From positions 1 to 64,000 of the forward strand of contig UWYS01000021.1 of assembly GCA_900291925.1 (NCBI GenBank): DNA of 64,000 bases, given 5' to 3'. The notes below the pieces were generated by a model. That model did not search any database and was not told the DNA's origin. It saw only the letters and a program-made list of their open reading frames with translations. This DNA comes from Thecaphora thlaspeos (Eukaryota > Basidiomycota > Ustilaginomycetes > Urocystidales > Glomosporiaceae). Shown one piece after another: positions 53,813 to 64,000 of the stretch; the stretch's first letter is position 1, and each line of letters opens with the position of its first letter. A program made the translations under genes and the position numbers.

Positions 53813-56800
53813 CTACTGCCTAAAATACTGCGCCATATCATGCAAGCGATCCAGAACGCTGCTAAAGTAATTCGTCTCGTTCAGTAACGCCTCAAACAGC
53901 CTAATCGCATCATCCTCTCCAAGATGCAACGCAAATTTCTCTTGAACCTTTTCCACCGCCTTGTCGGGTTCAAGTTTGATATCCGGAACGTTTGCATCCA
54001 CCATGAGCGCAATCAGGTTGAGGATCAGGTTGGAACTCTTTCGTAAAATGGAAAAGGCAGTGTAGCAGAGACTCTTGAAGCGCACATAGTGCGGACTGTG
54101 TGGTCCGCCCATGGCGTCGATCATCTCTTTGCATAGCTTCACCGGAGGTGGGAAGGGTTTAGGATCCCGCCCCAAGATGTAGCCGAAGTCGACGTGGAAA
54201 AAGTGCCCAGAGGGCGAGAGGAGCAGGTTGTCTAGGTGGCGATCGCCCACGCCCAGCAGGTACGTGACGACGCAGTATCCCGCTGTATTCGTCGTTAGGT
54301 GTTTCACGGCAAGGGTAGAGGAACGTCGAGTAAAAGGCGGCGGGTCAGCTTGCCTGTGCTCCCCCTTTTCTGTCCACACCACTCCTCGCGCACTGCGCCT
54401 CGACAACTCACCGCAGCTTCGGACAAACGTATCTAGCACGGCCGGCTTCACCTTGTAGGTTGCCGTCGCCTCTTCGTCCGGGTGGTGGTGGCGCAGAAAG
54501 TTGAGCAGGCTGCCGCCATACTCGCTCAGGATGCCCGCGATGCTGCTGCTCTCGACAAACTGGACCATCCCGTCGACCGAGCCCGTCGCGAGCACCTTGT
54601 ACGGCGTGATCTTGAGGTCGAGATTCTCGTTGCGCAGCAGCCGGTCCATCAGCGTAAAGAGCTGGATCACCAGCTGGTCCTGCCGCAAGTCGTCGCCGTT
54701 CTTGAAGATCAGGCCGTACTCCTGCGCCGGTGTCGAGGGCGTGACAGCGGCGGCAGTGTCGGAAGAGGGACCGGACGTGCTGCTAGCGGGACCATCACGA
54801 CCGCCCTCTGCTTCGACCTCCTCGTCTTGCTCGATGACGACGCTGCCGCCACTACCGCCGCCATGGCTGCCAGTGCCGCGTGCAGCATCGAGCGCGCGTA
54901 TCTCGGCGTCGGTGGCGCGCGTGAAGCTGAGGCGGAGCGGGAGCAGACTGCTCTTGAAGATGGTGCTCCGCTCTGCGACGATGCCCGTGACCAGCATCTC
55001 GGCGTCGAGCGGCAGCGGCAGCGGCGGGTCGAAGCGCGCCAGGCCGTTCTTGGGGTCGGCAATGATGGCGCGCAGCTTGTCGATCTTCTTTGGCCGCGGG
55101 TCGCGTGACGAGCGGAGCTCCTTGGCGCGCTGGGAGAGCGTTGCGATTAGCTCGGCTTGCCTGCGCAGCGTCTCCTTGCGCTCCTCGCCACGCTCGACAC
55201 CCGCGAGCCGCTCAGTGAAGCGCGCCTTGATCCTGCGGTAGAGCTTGCCCGTTGCCTTGTCCTCGCACTCGACGACGAGGTACCAGTAGAGATTGTTGCC
55301 GAGAACCGCATTGTTGAGCCCGCGCCGTATCAGGAAGCCAGCCAGGCCACTGTCGTCCGAGGAAAAGGCAGATGCCGATGCCGAGGTGGCGCCGAACGCC
55401 CCGTAACGGGAGGCGAGAAGATTGCGCCGCTCCCGGTCCCGGTCCCGGTCTCGCACCGATGCCGCCATTGACCCGTCCGACGCCGCTGCCGACGGGCCAG
55501 AGGCTGTCGACGCGCTCGCCTCGAATCGGATCGCCTGGACCAGCTGCAAAAGGTAGAGATTGAGCTCCTGTGTGGTGCGAGAGGCAAGAGGAATGCAGGG
55601 TGGTCAATGAGCTATTTGTCGGGAGACCCGGCGGGGACCCCACCATCCCGATGATGTTGCTTCACTCACCTCATCGGCAGCACGCTCGAGCTGGCGTACA
55701 GCATAGGCGCGCACGCGAGGGTCTCTAAAAGTCGGTCCGAGCAGCTCGAGCGCATCGTCGAGCACCGGCTCGGACCACATGGGCAGCAGCACCTCGGTGG
55801 CCTGCTTGGCCTCTCCTGCATCGGACCAGACGACCGACTTGAGGAACTTGGTAAGGCCCTTTGGATCGCGCGTCAGGTAAAAGCGGAACGACCAGACGCG
55901 GTCCATCTCAGCCGAGGTCAGCACGCGCGTCGGAGGGTACGAGAGGATCTCCTGTGAAGGAGGCGGCGGAGGACAGGGTGGTGAAGAAAGTGACGACAGG
56001 GTTGTGAGCTAGTGATGCAAAAGGGGATGGGGGAGGGAGGCTTCATGGTCGGGCCACTCACGTTGAGCTCGTCACGGACCGCGGCGTTGGGCTTGAGCTC
56101 CCTGTCGAGCGGACCGCTGCGGTGGCTTCGCACCAGCCTTCGATGCTTGGCCTCGACCGGGTTCTCCCTTGCGACGTCGGGGTCAAAGATGGTAAAGAGA
56201 CTCGCATCGATACCACCGTTAGCATCGGCAGACGCGGCGGCTCCCAACGGTGACGACGCGGCCGCGGTCGAAGCGATCGAGTTCACCGTGCCGGCCGCTG
56301 CTGCCGTGGACGGAAGCGTTGCATTGGCTGCGGTCGTCGTGGTGGGAGGTCCGGCCGGACAGCCGCCGCTACTGGGCAAGGCCGTGCTGCCGCCGCTCAT
56401 GGCTGCCTCCTGCTCGCAGAAGACGACGGGGAGGTCGAAGCGTGGCATGTCGATGTAGAGGAAGAGGTTGTCGGTGGTGTCGGACTCGAGCTTGTGGATC
56501 TTTTCGATCTGGCGGTAGGCAGCTTTGTCCAGCCAGTCGATGTGTGGCAGATCGCCCCGCTCGTGTTTCTTGATCAGCTGTGGACGGAAAGGGTTGGAAG
56601 CGGGTGCGATTTAAGGTCGTGTCATCGACGCAGGTCATGTCAGTCAACAAGCAGTGGCCTTAGAGCGAAAGAGGGAAGCGGGGGCGACGGGGCCGTGTTG
56701 TCGTCACCTTTTCGAGCCTGCCCATTTCGTCCTGTACGCTGCCGACCTTGGAGGGGGTGGCGGACTCTGCGCTGCCGTCCCCCTCGATGCCCTTCCACAG

Positions 56801-57528
56801 GTAGAGACGCTGCTGCGCCTTTTTGAGGGTGCCCTTTTTGCTAAAGAGGCGGAAGGTGGTGCCGCCGATGGTGCGGGTTTTGCCGCTGCCGGCAACGTCG
56901 TAGACGGTAAAGGCGAGCTGAGCGTTGAGAGGAAGGTCGCATAGCTTGTATGGTAAGGTGATCCATTCAGACCAGCTGTCGGAGCAGGAGGAGAGGAGAA
57001 GAAGCGGCGCTTTCGGAGCGTCAGTGCACGACGTATGGCAGCAAGGAGAAGGTCTGTGGCGGTGGAACCTACTTACACGTGGTTGGAGCGGAAGGGACGG
57101 TAGGCTGTCTTTACGGCTACGGTGAGGGGTTTGTTGTCCGAGTAAAGGCGGCACTCTACGTACAGGTCCGGGTACTTGCTGCGGCAAGTATGGGAGAGAC
57201 GAGCGAGAAGAGGGATGGAGGTATGTCAGGGACGAAGCGAAGGATGCGGGAGGAGGCTAGCGTGTTAGGTTGTGAGGGTACGCACGACTTCTGTGCGCCC
57301 CAGTGGCGTGCCTCTGGGCGTTGCAAGAGCTGTGTGCGGGAGATGCGGTCGATGTTGCCCTGTAGTGAGGAACTGTGTGCGGGCACGGGTGAGCCAAGGG
57401 AGGGGTGAGTGGGCTGGGTGGCTGCCAAGTGGCAAGGGACCGAGAGGGGGGAGAGAAGCTTACATGCGGAACGTGAGGCTGAGGCTGAGATCTGTGATGC
57501 GTGCGAACGAGTAAAAGTCCTTGTCCAT
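53813..57528 (-). CDS. VPS34: Class III phosphatidylinositol 3-kinase
   Basis: Eight exons: 57528-57464, 57372-57286, 57178-57077, 56975-56708, 56577-56062, 55951-55670, 55567-54412 and 54282-53813, giving 981 residues. An N-terminal C2 domain (MDKDFYSFARITDLSLSLTF, KYPDLYVECRLYSDNKPLTV, EWITLPYKLCDLPLNAQLAF) is followed by the helical domain (LKSVVWSDAGEAKQATEVLL) and the catalytic domain: YGLIFKNGDDLRQDQLVIQL, YKVLATGSVDGMVQFV, the catalytic loop GVGDRHLDNLLL and activation loop HVDFGYILGRDPKPFPPP. It ends SVLDRLHDMAQYFRQ. Vps34 makes PI3P for endosomal sorting and autophagy with Vps15 and Vps30/Atg6. Low-complexity inserts (Ala/Thr near 56220-56340 and Gly/Ser near 54750-54880) explain the extra length. 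The intron 54411-54283 is 129 nt, in frame and stop-free. Confidence 0.96.
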
Positions 57529-57729
57529 GGTGGGCGGGGCATGGGGGTTAGGGTGAGTGGTTGGTTGTGGGTGGTGGCCGTGAGGAGAGGAGAGGAGAGA
57601 GGGCCAGGCCTGGCTTGGCCAACCCATTTCAGGGTCCAGCCAGCGCAGCACTCACCCTCGCCTTCCTCCTCTGCCTAGCCCTCGACCTCACCGTCACCAC
57701 CCATCGCGCGATGGTGGCTCCTCTTCACC

Positions 57730-60066
57730 ATGACGGCGGAAAAGGAGCTCCATCACCTCCTCCCCTCGGTTAACCCGACCACCCTGCCCTTCTCTCCTCC
57801 TCTACCTGCTCCCCCTCTTCCTCGGCGCCGATCCACCGTCGCCTCCATCGCAAGCCTGTCGCTGCTGGTCATGCTCACAGCCTTCCTCACCATCGACACC
57901 TTCTTCAGCTTCCTCCGCCTCCTTAGCATCCAAAAACTTCTCTTCCAGCCACACCGCACCACCACCCCTTCTTCGTCGCCCTATGGCACCTTTCCCGACC
58001 CGTCCGACCCTTCCACTTTCTCCCCTGCACCAACAACACCCTCCCACCGCTCATCGACGACAAGCACCACCATCGGTCCTGGGCAAATCTCTTCGACCCC
58101 GACCCACACCACTGGTCCTGGGGCCAACCACCGTCCAGCCACAGCAGCGACAACCTATACGCCGCAAACCACCGCATTCACCGCCACGGCCCTCACCGCC
58201 GCGGCGACGGTGGCGACGGCCACCATGATCCCTACATTGGCAGAGGAATCTACTTATGCGGATACCTCGACGTGCCCCTCGACTACACAAACGCATCCGA
58301 TAAACGCATCGCACGCATCGTAGTGACCAAGTACCAGGTCTCCGGTCTCAGCCCACGCGCCCACCGCCACGCTTACGGCGACAAGCGAAGCAGCAGCATC
58401 GCAGGAAAGAAGTCGCAACGTACTCTCGTCATCAACCCGGGCGGACCCGGCGGGAGCGGGACGGAGTACGTGTGGCGCATCGCTGAACAGCGGAGCAACG
58501 ACTACACGGGCGGCACGTTTGACGTGCTCGGTTTCGACCCGAGAGGTGCGTCCCGCTTCCTCCCTCGCCCTAGCCTCTCTCTCTCTCTCTCTCTCGCATC
58601 CCCGCTGAACTTTCATATCTTCTCCTCTCATCCTTTTCCGCTCGTTCTACCAGGTGTCAACGCCTCGCTCCCCTCGGTCTCTTGCTACCCGCACAACGCG
58701 GACCGGGACCGATGGAGCCAACTCACGACCCAGTTCTACGAAACGACGTCCGGCAATCCCACGTCGTAGCTCGTTCTCGCTGACGCGTTCAACGAAGCGC
58801 TCATGTCGTCCTGCCACGCACGGCTTGGCGACCTACCGCGCTTCCTTTCCACGGTCTTTGTCGCACGGGACGTCGAGTCGATCCGACACGCTCTCGGCGA
58901 AGACGAGCTGACGGCCAGCATGGTCAGCTACGGTACAGGGATCGGACAGACGTACATCAGCATGTTTCCGGAACGAGCGGGTCGAATCGTGTTGGACGGT
59001 ACGGAGTACGTGCGTGACCATCGACTGTTGGCTGGGTTCGGATGGACGGCGTTGAACAACATCACGGACGCATGGTACGATGGCTTTCTTGGAGAATGCA
59101 TCGATGCTGGACCGGAGCATTGCGAGCTTGCCCTACCGCTCGACGGGCAAGAGGTGACGTTGGAGGCGTTGGAGGCGCTGTCGAAACGCATGTCGACACT
59201 CTTCACCTCCATCCTCGATCGACCCATTCCGGGATACCTGAACGAGAGCGGCGCCGTACTGCTCACCTACTCGACGCTCCTCTCTCTCGTCTACACTACG
59301 CTATACAATCCCAAAACCTGGACGAAATTCGTGAAGATGCTATCCTCACTCGAACGGGGCAATGCAACACTTGCCCTCTCCATGGCAGGGACCTCATCGT
59401 GGTCATACGATCCCTCTCTACCTTCTTCCGTCCCACTTCAAACAGACGAACTATTCCCCATAGTAGTCTTTTCCGACTCGTACAATGCACCAACTCAACC
59501 TCTTCTACCATGGTGGCGAAACCTGTGGCAGGGAATGACCAACCAAAGTTTCATAGGCGGTAACGAAAGGTTTTTCGATGTATTACCATGTCGACACTAT
59601 GGAGATTTCTGGACTTCCGCAGAGGTATATCGAGGGAATCTCTCAAAGACGTTGAAGAATCCTAGATTACTCGTAGCAGAAATATACGATCCTGCAACGC
59701 CGTTACAAAATGGATGGAGATTATTGGAGGAGATGGGAGAAAATGCTAGGATGAGTAAGGTTATCCGTTTTCCCCTTCCTCTTCCCTTCCCTGATACACT
59801 CACTTCTCATCTTCTGCATTCAGGTACCGAATTAAGCAGTCATTCATCACGGCTACGGCCATTCCTCCAATGGGGACCCATCCAAATGCACAACGGACTC
59901 TATACGTTCCTACCTTCTTCACGGCATCACTCCGCACGTTCAGGAGACGCATTGTTTCGCGGATCAAAAACCTTACTGATACAAAGGTCAAGGTGTCGCA
60001 AAGCTAAAAGATGACGAGGTCGAGTGGAGACAGACGGTAGTTGATGTCAAAAGGTGGCGCATGTAG
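57730..60066 (+). pseudogene. TAP-like alpha/beta hydrolase with nonsense codon
   Basis: The sequence encodes a secreted or membrane-anchored TAP-like serine hydrolase. An N-terminal hydrophobic anchor (VASIASLSLLVMLTAFLTID) is in one frame; the body is in another from about 57927 (WANLFDPDPHHWSWGQ, YLCGYLDVPLDYTN, TLVINPGGPGGSGTEYVW with the oxyanion block, FDVLGFDPRG, an intron from 58552, then VNASLPSVSCYP). A TAG at 58767-58769 then interrupts coding that resumes without a frame change (LVLADAFNEALMSSC). Downstream are the nucleophile region ASMVSYGTGIGQTY, lacking the first Gly of GxSxG, the acid YDPATPLQNGW, an intron from 59754, and HHGYGHSSNGDPSKC with the catalytic His. A TGA at 59977-59979 may be the natural end or a second nonsense codon, since coding-like sequence continues to a TAG at 60064-60066. 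Probably a recently inactivated gene. Confidence 0.7.
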
Positions 60067-60168
60067 ACGCTGCAGCGTTGACGAGTGCTCGCTTTCAGTC
60101 TAATTCCGGGCGATGTGAGCGGATTTAGGAATGGCAGAGAGAGAGAACACTTGTGCTTCTAGCTACAA

Positions 60169-60208
<40 letters not shown>

Positions 60209-60377
60209 CGTGTCCCAAGGTTCTGCCGACAAAGTCGCGCCTCTCGTCTGGACAATGGGTGCGGGGGCGGGCAACGATTTACTGTATGATGCGACAAGCG
60301 GTGGCAGCAAAAGAAAGCAAAAATCAGTCTACGACTTCGCCACGTCTCGCTTCTCGATCCCTCTGCCTCTCTCCATC
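60067..60377. other. Intergenic region with GT microsatellite
   Basis: About 310 bp between the hydrolase remnant and the PGM stop codon. Holds a (GT)n tract at 60171-60206 and nothing else recognisable. Confidence 0.6.
60171..60206. repeat. (GT)18 microsatellite
   Basis: An uninterrupted GT dinucleotide run of about 18 units in the convergent 3' region between the hydrolase remnant and phosphoglucomutase. Probably length-polymorphic. Confidence 0.95.
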
Positions 60378-62235
60378 CTACTGCTTCCCAGCCCCCACAC
60401 GCCGGCCTTCGCTACTCACGGTGATGACGGTCGGCTTCTCCCTGCCCATAAACTCCTTGAGCTTGCTGATCTTGAGAGCCTCCTCGATGAGCGGCTTGAG
60501 TCCGACCTGCGCGTCCTCCTCAAACTCGGCCGCGTCGTTGCTGTACTTCTCCACATACAGGCGGATTGTGGCGCCCGCCGAGCCGGTCCCGCTCAGGCGA
60601 AAGATGATCCTGCTCCCGTCCTTGAAGGTCGCGTACAGGCCCTGGTTCTTGGAGACGCTCCCGTCAATCGGATCCGTGTAGCTGAAGTCGCCGCTCTCGG
60701 CCACCTCGAATTGTCCCAGCTTGGTCCCGACAAACGACGGAGAGGTAAAGAGCGAGCGAAGGTGGGCAACCATCTCGTTGGCGCCCTTGCTCTCGACCTC
60801 CTCGTAGTCGTAGCGCGAGAAGAAATTGCGCCCGTAGGTCTGGTAGTGGCGGAGCAGCACGTCCTGCACCGTCGTCCCCGCCTTTTCGGCGTTGGCGGCC
60901 GCCATGATCGAGAGCCAGGCCACCACGGCCCATAGGCCGTCCTTCTCGCGGATGTGGTCCGAGCCCGTTCCGAAGCTCTCCTCGCCGCAGATGTCGAGGC
61001 GGCCGGCGTCCATCAGGTTGCCGAAGAACTTCCAGCCCGTGGGGACCTCGAAGCACTCGTAGCCGTTCCTCTTGGCGACGCGGTCGATGGCTCCCGACGT
61101 CGGCATCGAGCGCGCCAGCCCCTTGATCCCGCCCTTGAAGTAGGGGATCGCCCGCGTCGCCCAGTCGGCGATGATGGCGACCGAATCCGAGGGGTTAACA
61201 AAGGCGCCCTTTCCGATGATCATGTTGCGGTCGCCGTCGCCGTCCGAGGCGGCGCCAAACGAGATGCCTTCGCCCTCGACGGCGTCGACGAGCGACTTTG
61301 CGTAGGTAAGGTTGGGATCCGGGTGTCCGCCGCCAAAGTCCTCCTTAGGGACGCAGTTCTGGATCGACGATTCGGGCAGGCCAAACGCCTCGACAAACAA
61401 GGCGCGGCCGTAGGGGCCGGTGACGCCGTGGAGCGCGTCAAAGCGGACGGTAAAGTCGGACGAGTGGAGGAACTCCTTGATCCGAGCAAAGTCGAAGATG
61501 GTGGCGAGGTAGTCGACGTAGTCCTTGACCTGGTCGACGATCTCAATCTGGAGCTTGGCCTTGGCGCCAAAGGTGGTGCTTCCGATCTTGGAGAGGTCAA
61601 CCTGGTCGCCCTCGACGATCCTGTACTCGCTGATCGTCTTTGTCGACTCGAAGATCTTGTCTGTGACGGATTCGGGGGCGGGACCGCCGTTCTCCATGTT
61701 GTACTTGATGCCAAAGTCGTTGTCGGGTCCGCCCGGGTTGTGGCTGGCGGTGAGGAGGATGCCACCGGTGGCCTTGTTCTTGCGAATCAGGTGGGAGACA
61801 GCGGGGGTCGAGAGGATGCCGTCCTGTCCGATGATGAGCTTCGAGACGCCATTGCCGGCGGCGACGCGGATGATTGACTGGATGGCGGGCTTGCTGAAGT
61901 AGCGGCCGTCGCCGCCTACGACAAGGGTAGAGCATTTGGCGCCGGTGGGGATGGCCGAGAGGATGGCCTGGACGAAGTTCTCGGTGTAGTGCTTCTGCTC
62001 AAAGACCTTAACGCTGCAGGACAGGCAGAGGGAGGATGGTGAGGGAGGGGGGCGAGCGAGGTTCGATGATCAGCCGAAGTGTGCCAGACTTGCCGGTAAT
62101 GATGGGCTGCGGCACACGCCACAGAGGGAGAGGGGGAGAGAGGGATGCACAGGTGGTCACTCACCGCTTTCGCAGGCCCGAGGTGCCGGGCCTCTGTCCC
62201 TCGAAGGGAGTGGTCTGGACAGTGACGACCGACAT
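60378..62235 (-). CDS. PGM: Phosphoglucomutase
   Basis: Exons 62235-62165, 62013-60420 and a final 3-nt exon 60380-60378 that is just the TAG stop, giving 555 residues. The protein begins [20 protein letters not shown] and contains the phospho-serine loop [20 protein letters not shown], the metal-binding loop [12 protein letters not shown], the sugar-binding loop [19 protein letters not shown] and the phosphate-binding [15 protein letters not shown]. It ends GREKPTVIT, the normal C-terminus of the family. It interconverts glucose-1-phosphate and glucose-6-phosphate in the cytosol. The proposed last intron (60419-60381, GTGAGT...GAAGCAG) is 39 nt, a multiple of three and stop-free; if it were retained, 13 extra residues would be added before the same TAG. 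Confidence 0.96.
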
Positions 62236-62764
62236 GGTTTGGAATCGGCGATAGGGTGCGGTTGATGCGGGGAGGGCGGAGGTGGAAGAGAGGCGGTAGT
62301 GATGGGTGGCGGAGAGGAAGGAGGGAGAGAAGGAGAAGGAGCAGAGGCGAGAGGCGGAACTGACTGACGTCGTCCGAGAGAAGGACAATTGCGGAGGCGC
62401 GGGGGGCGGAGGCGCGGGGGGGGGGCGGGGGCACACTTTGTGTGCCTGCTGCGATTTCTTGATTGGCTCGTGCGGCGAGAGTTCCGCCCCAACACCGACC
62501 GACGCTGCGCCTCGCCTCTCTGCGTGGCGCCTCTGCTGGGCGCTTCTGTGGCGCAGAAGGCCCGGCTGGCGAGAGAGAGGCTTCGGCGACCTCTGTGCAC
62601 CCGCACGACAAAGACGCAGCCCGCTCGCTCCACATCAGAATCCTCCCCTCGCCCTCGCCTTTGTCCTCGACCTAACACCAACACCACCGACTGCCCATCC
62701 CCGCCCCGCCCAGTGCCGCTTCTCCCTCACTCGACGCCCGCCGCCCGCCGCTCGCCTGTCCACG
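62236..62764. other. Divergent promoter PGM / CTK3
   Basis: About 530 bp between divergent ATGs, with a G-rich GGGGGGCGGGGG stretch near 62400-62430. No gene expected; frames here have no domain support. Confidence 0.5.
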
Positions 62765-63681
62765 ATGGATCCCTTCCAGCTGCGCCTCTCGTTCCTCTCG
62801 ACGCTGAAACGCCTCTCTGCCAGCCAGTCGTCGATCCACGCCTCGCTCTCCTTCCTCACCACCCACGTCTCGTCGCGCTCCGACCTCTGGTCCTGCCTCT
62901 TGGAGACCTGCACCGCCGCCAGCCTCAACACCCGCATCAACCTCCTCTTTCTCATCTCATCCCTCTTCACAGATGAGACGCACTCCAACCACGCGGTACG
63001 CAGCGCCTATACTCCGCTACTGCAGCGCGACGCCGCTAGCCTGGTCGACTTGATGGTCCCGGAGGCAAGGTGGGAGGCCGTGTTGAACATCGATGCGACG
63101 AGGCAGGTCCTGAGTACATGGAGGCTCAAGCTCGTGCTCGAGAGTCCACAGCTCGACCAGCTAGAGGCACTGCTCGAAGAGAGGAGGGATCAGCTCTACC
63201 ATCTGCCAAAGGAAGAGAGAGAAAAGCGACAGGGATGGAGCGAGAACGAAGTGGTCAGGAGGGTAGAGGAGGACCGCGAACGTGTGAGTGTCTCTTGCCA
63301 TGTCCTTGTCATGCTGCTCGTACTTTTGCTCATACCGATACATCCTCGCCGATGGAACAATTGCAGCACAAGCGCCTCCGCGAGAACCTCTGGATCCTCC
63401 CGCCCACCTCGACCTCTCAGTCGGTTTTGTTCGGCGTCGAGCCGCACCACATCAACCCGCTCTTCCTCGCCTCGGCCTCGGTTCCTCTGCCGTCTGACAA
63501 CGCGGCTGCAACATCGATGACGAAGGTGTCGGTGGCGGCATCATGGACGGGACAGGATGTCGAGTTCGACCAGGCTTGGGACCAGACGAGCGACTGGAAC
63601 TCGGACGACGATGAGAGGATAGCGGAGGAGAACGAAAAAGCCGTCTTGACGCCTGTCAGCGAGGGCTGGCTCAGAGCGTGA
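62765..63681 (+). CDS. CTK3: CTD kinase subunit gamma (Ctk3)
   Basis: Two exons, 62765-63283 and 63367-63681, giving 277 residues. The N-terminal CTK3 domain, related to CID domains, begins MDPFQLRLSFLSTLKRLSAS and continues SSIHASLSFLTTHVSSRSDL, LETCTAASLNTRINLLFLIS and LLQRDAASLVDLMVP, then TRQVLSTWRLKLVLES. A charged helix WSENEVVRRVEEDRERHKRL spans the exon junction. The C-terminal part is less conserved and acidic, ending TPVSEGWLRA. In yeast, Ctk3 with Ctk1 and the cyclin Ctk2 forms CTDK-I, which phosphorylates Ser2 of the RNA polymerase II tail during elongation. Confidence 0.88.
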
Positions 63682-64000
63682 TGGGGTCAAAAGGGACCAA
63701 AGGCGAGGCGATGGCGACACTCCCTTGTACCACTACTCTTATACCCACCGGGCGCTGCTTCAATTGCACCCGGTCCATCTGTAACATCATCTCATTTCAT
63801 TGTCGTCGTTGCCATCCATCATGATCGTCGATTCCTTCGCCATTGTCGGCGGTGGTCTGCGAGGTGGTGGGGCAGCCCATCGGAGCCGGTCGCGCGACGC
63901 CAGCAGAAGAAAAAAATAAAAATAAGAGAGGAGCATCAACAACCTCCACCTCGCTCGCTATTTTTTCTTGAGATTCTTGTTCGTTAGCCATCTCTCCTCC
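63682..64000. other. 3' flank of CTK3 and window edge
   Basis: About 320 bp. On the minus strand an ATG at 63991 opens MANEQESQEKIASEVE, followed by a GTT donor-like site and a possible acceptor near 63870 leading to a short acidic frame that stops at 63797. This may be a tiny gene or the last exons of a gene lying beyond the window. Too little is visible to decide. Confidence 0.25.

Noticed and set aside
1..64000. CRISPR arrays, rRNA operons and prokaryotic operon signals
   Set aside because: The window is nuclear fungal DNA with spliced genes. No direct-repeat spacer pattern or rRNA-like sequence was seen, and no tRNA could be supported by eye.

Overview
The window is a chromosome end from a GC-rich, intron-bearing fungus. 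It opens with about 230 bp of CCCTAA telomere repeats and then carries closely packed, conserved eukaryotic housekeeping genes with short GT-AG introns. The protein families, the intron density and the isolated DNA transposon fit a basidiomycete. The moderate intron number in most genes makes a smut-like (Ustilaginomycotina) fungus my best guess, but this is inference from style, not a phylogenetic result.

Layout (- and + are strands): telomere (1-229); Zrg17-like cation-diffusion-facilitator zinc transporter (396-2861, -); ETFB (3978-5182, -); neuronal calcium sensor NCS1 (6103-7551, -); a possible new small membrane protein (9131-9722, +); SIM-containing RING E3 ligase of Slx8/RNF4 type (10845-12980, +); ArfGAP GLO3 (13283-15130, -); CCR4-NOT subunit NOT2 (16358-18241, +); a 1,297-residue protein I do not recognise (18594-22657, -); E2 enzyme UBC1 (23848-24962, -); ribosome-biogenesis factor NOP4 (25660-29004, +); START-domain protein (29443-30698, -); a decayed Fot1/pogo-type transposon with about 106-bp inverted repeats (31982-33791); meiotic MutS homologue MSH5 in 21 exons (35007-39874, +); Aurora kinase (40081-42284, -); JLP2/CCDC25 (42695-44109, +); histone H2A.Z (44576-45674, -); WDR7/rabconnectin-3-beta-like WD protein (47700-53381, +); VPS34 (53813-57528, -); a TAP-like alpha/beta hydrolase interrupted by a nonsense codon (57730-about 60066, +); phosphoglucomutase (60378-62235, -); CTD-kinase subunit CTK3 (62765-63681, +).

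I rebuilt the spliced genes by hand from splice consensus, reading phase and family conservation. All coding sums given are multiples of three. Several genes are almost invisible in single-frame ORFs: MSH5 (20 introns, one 17-nt exon) and NCS1 (7 exons, one of 25 nt). Three introns (NOP4, VPS34, PGM) are multiples of three and free of in-frame stops, so simple ORF calling reads straight through them.

The genes do not form one pathway. Recurring themes are membrane traffic and phosphoinositide or vacuolar functions (GLO3, VPS34, WDR7-like, NCS1, START), ubiquitin/SUMO (Slx8-like, UBC1), chromosomes and transcription (H2A.Z, Aurora, MSH5, CTK3, NOT2) and metabolism (ETFB, PGM). Many neighbours are divergent pairs sharing a short promoter region: GLO3/NOT2, UBC1/NOP4, Aurora/JLP2, H2A.Z/WDR7-like, VPS34/hydrolase and PGM/CTK3. 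I saw no rRNA, no convincing tRNA and no CRISPR array.
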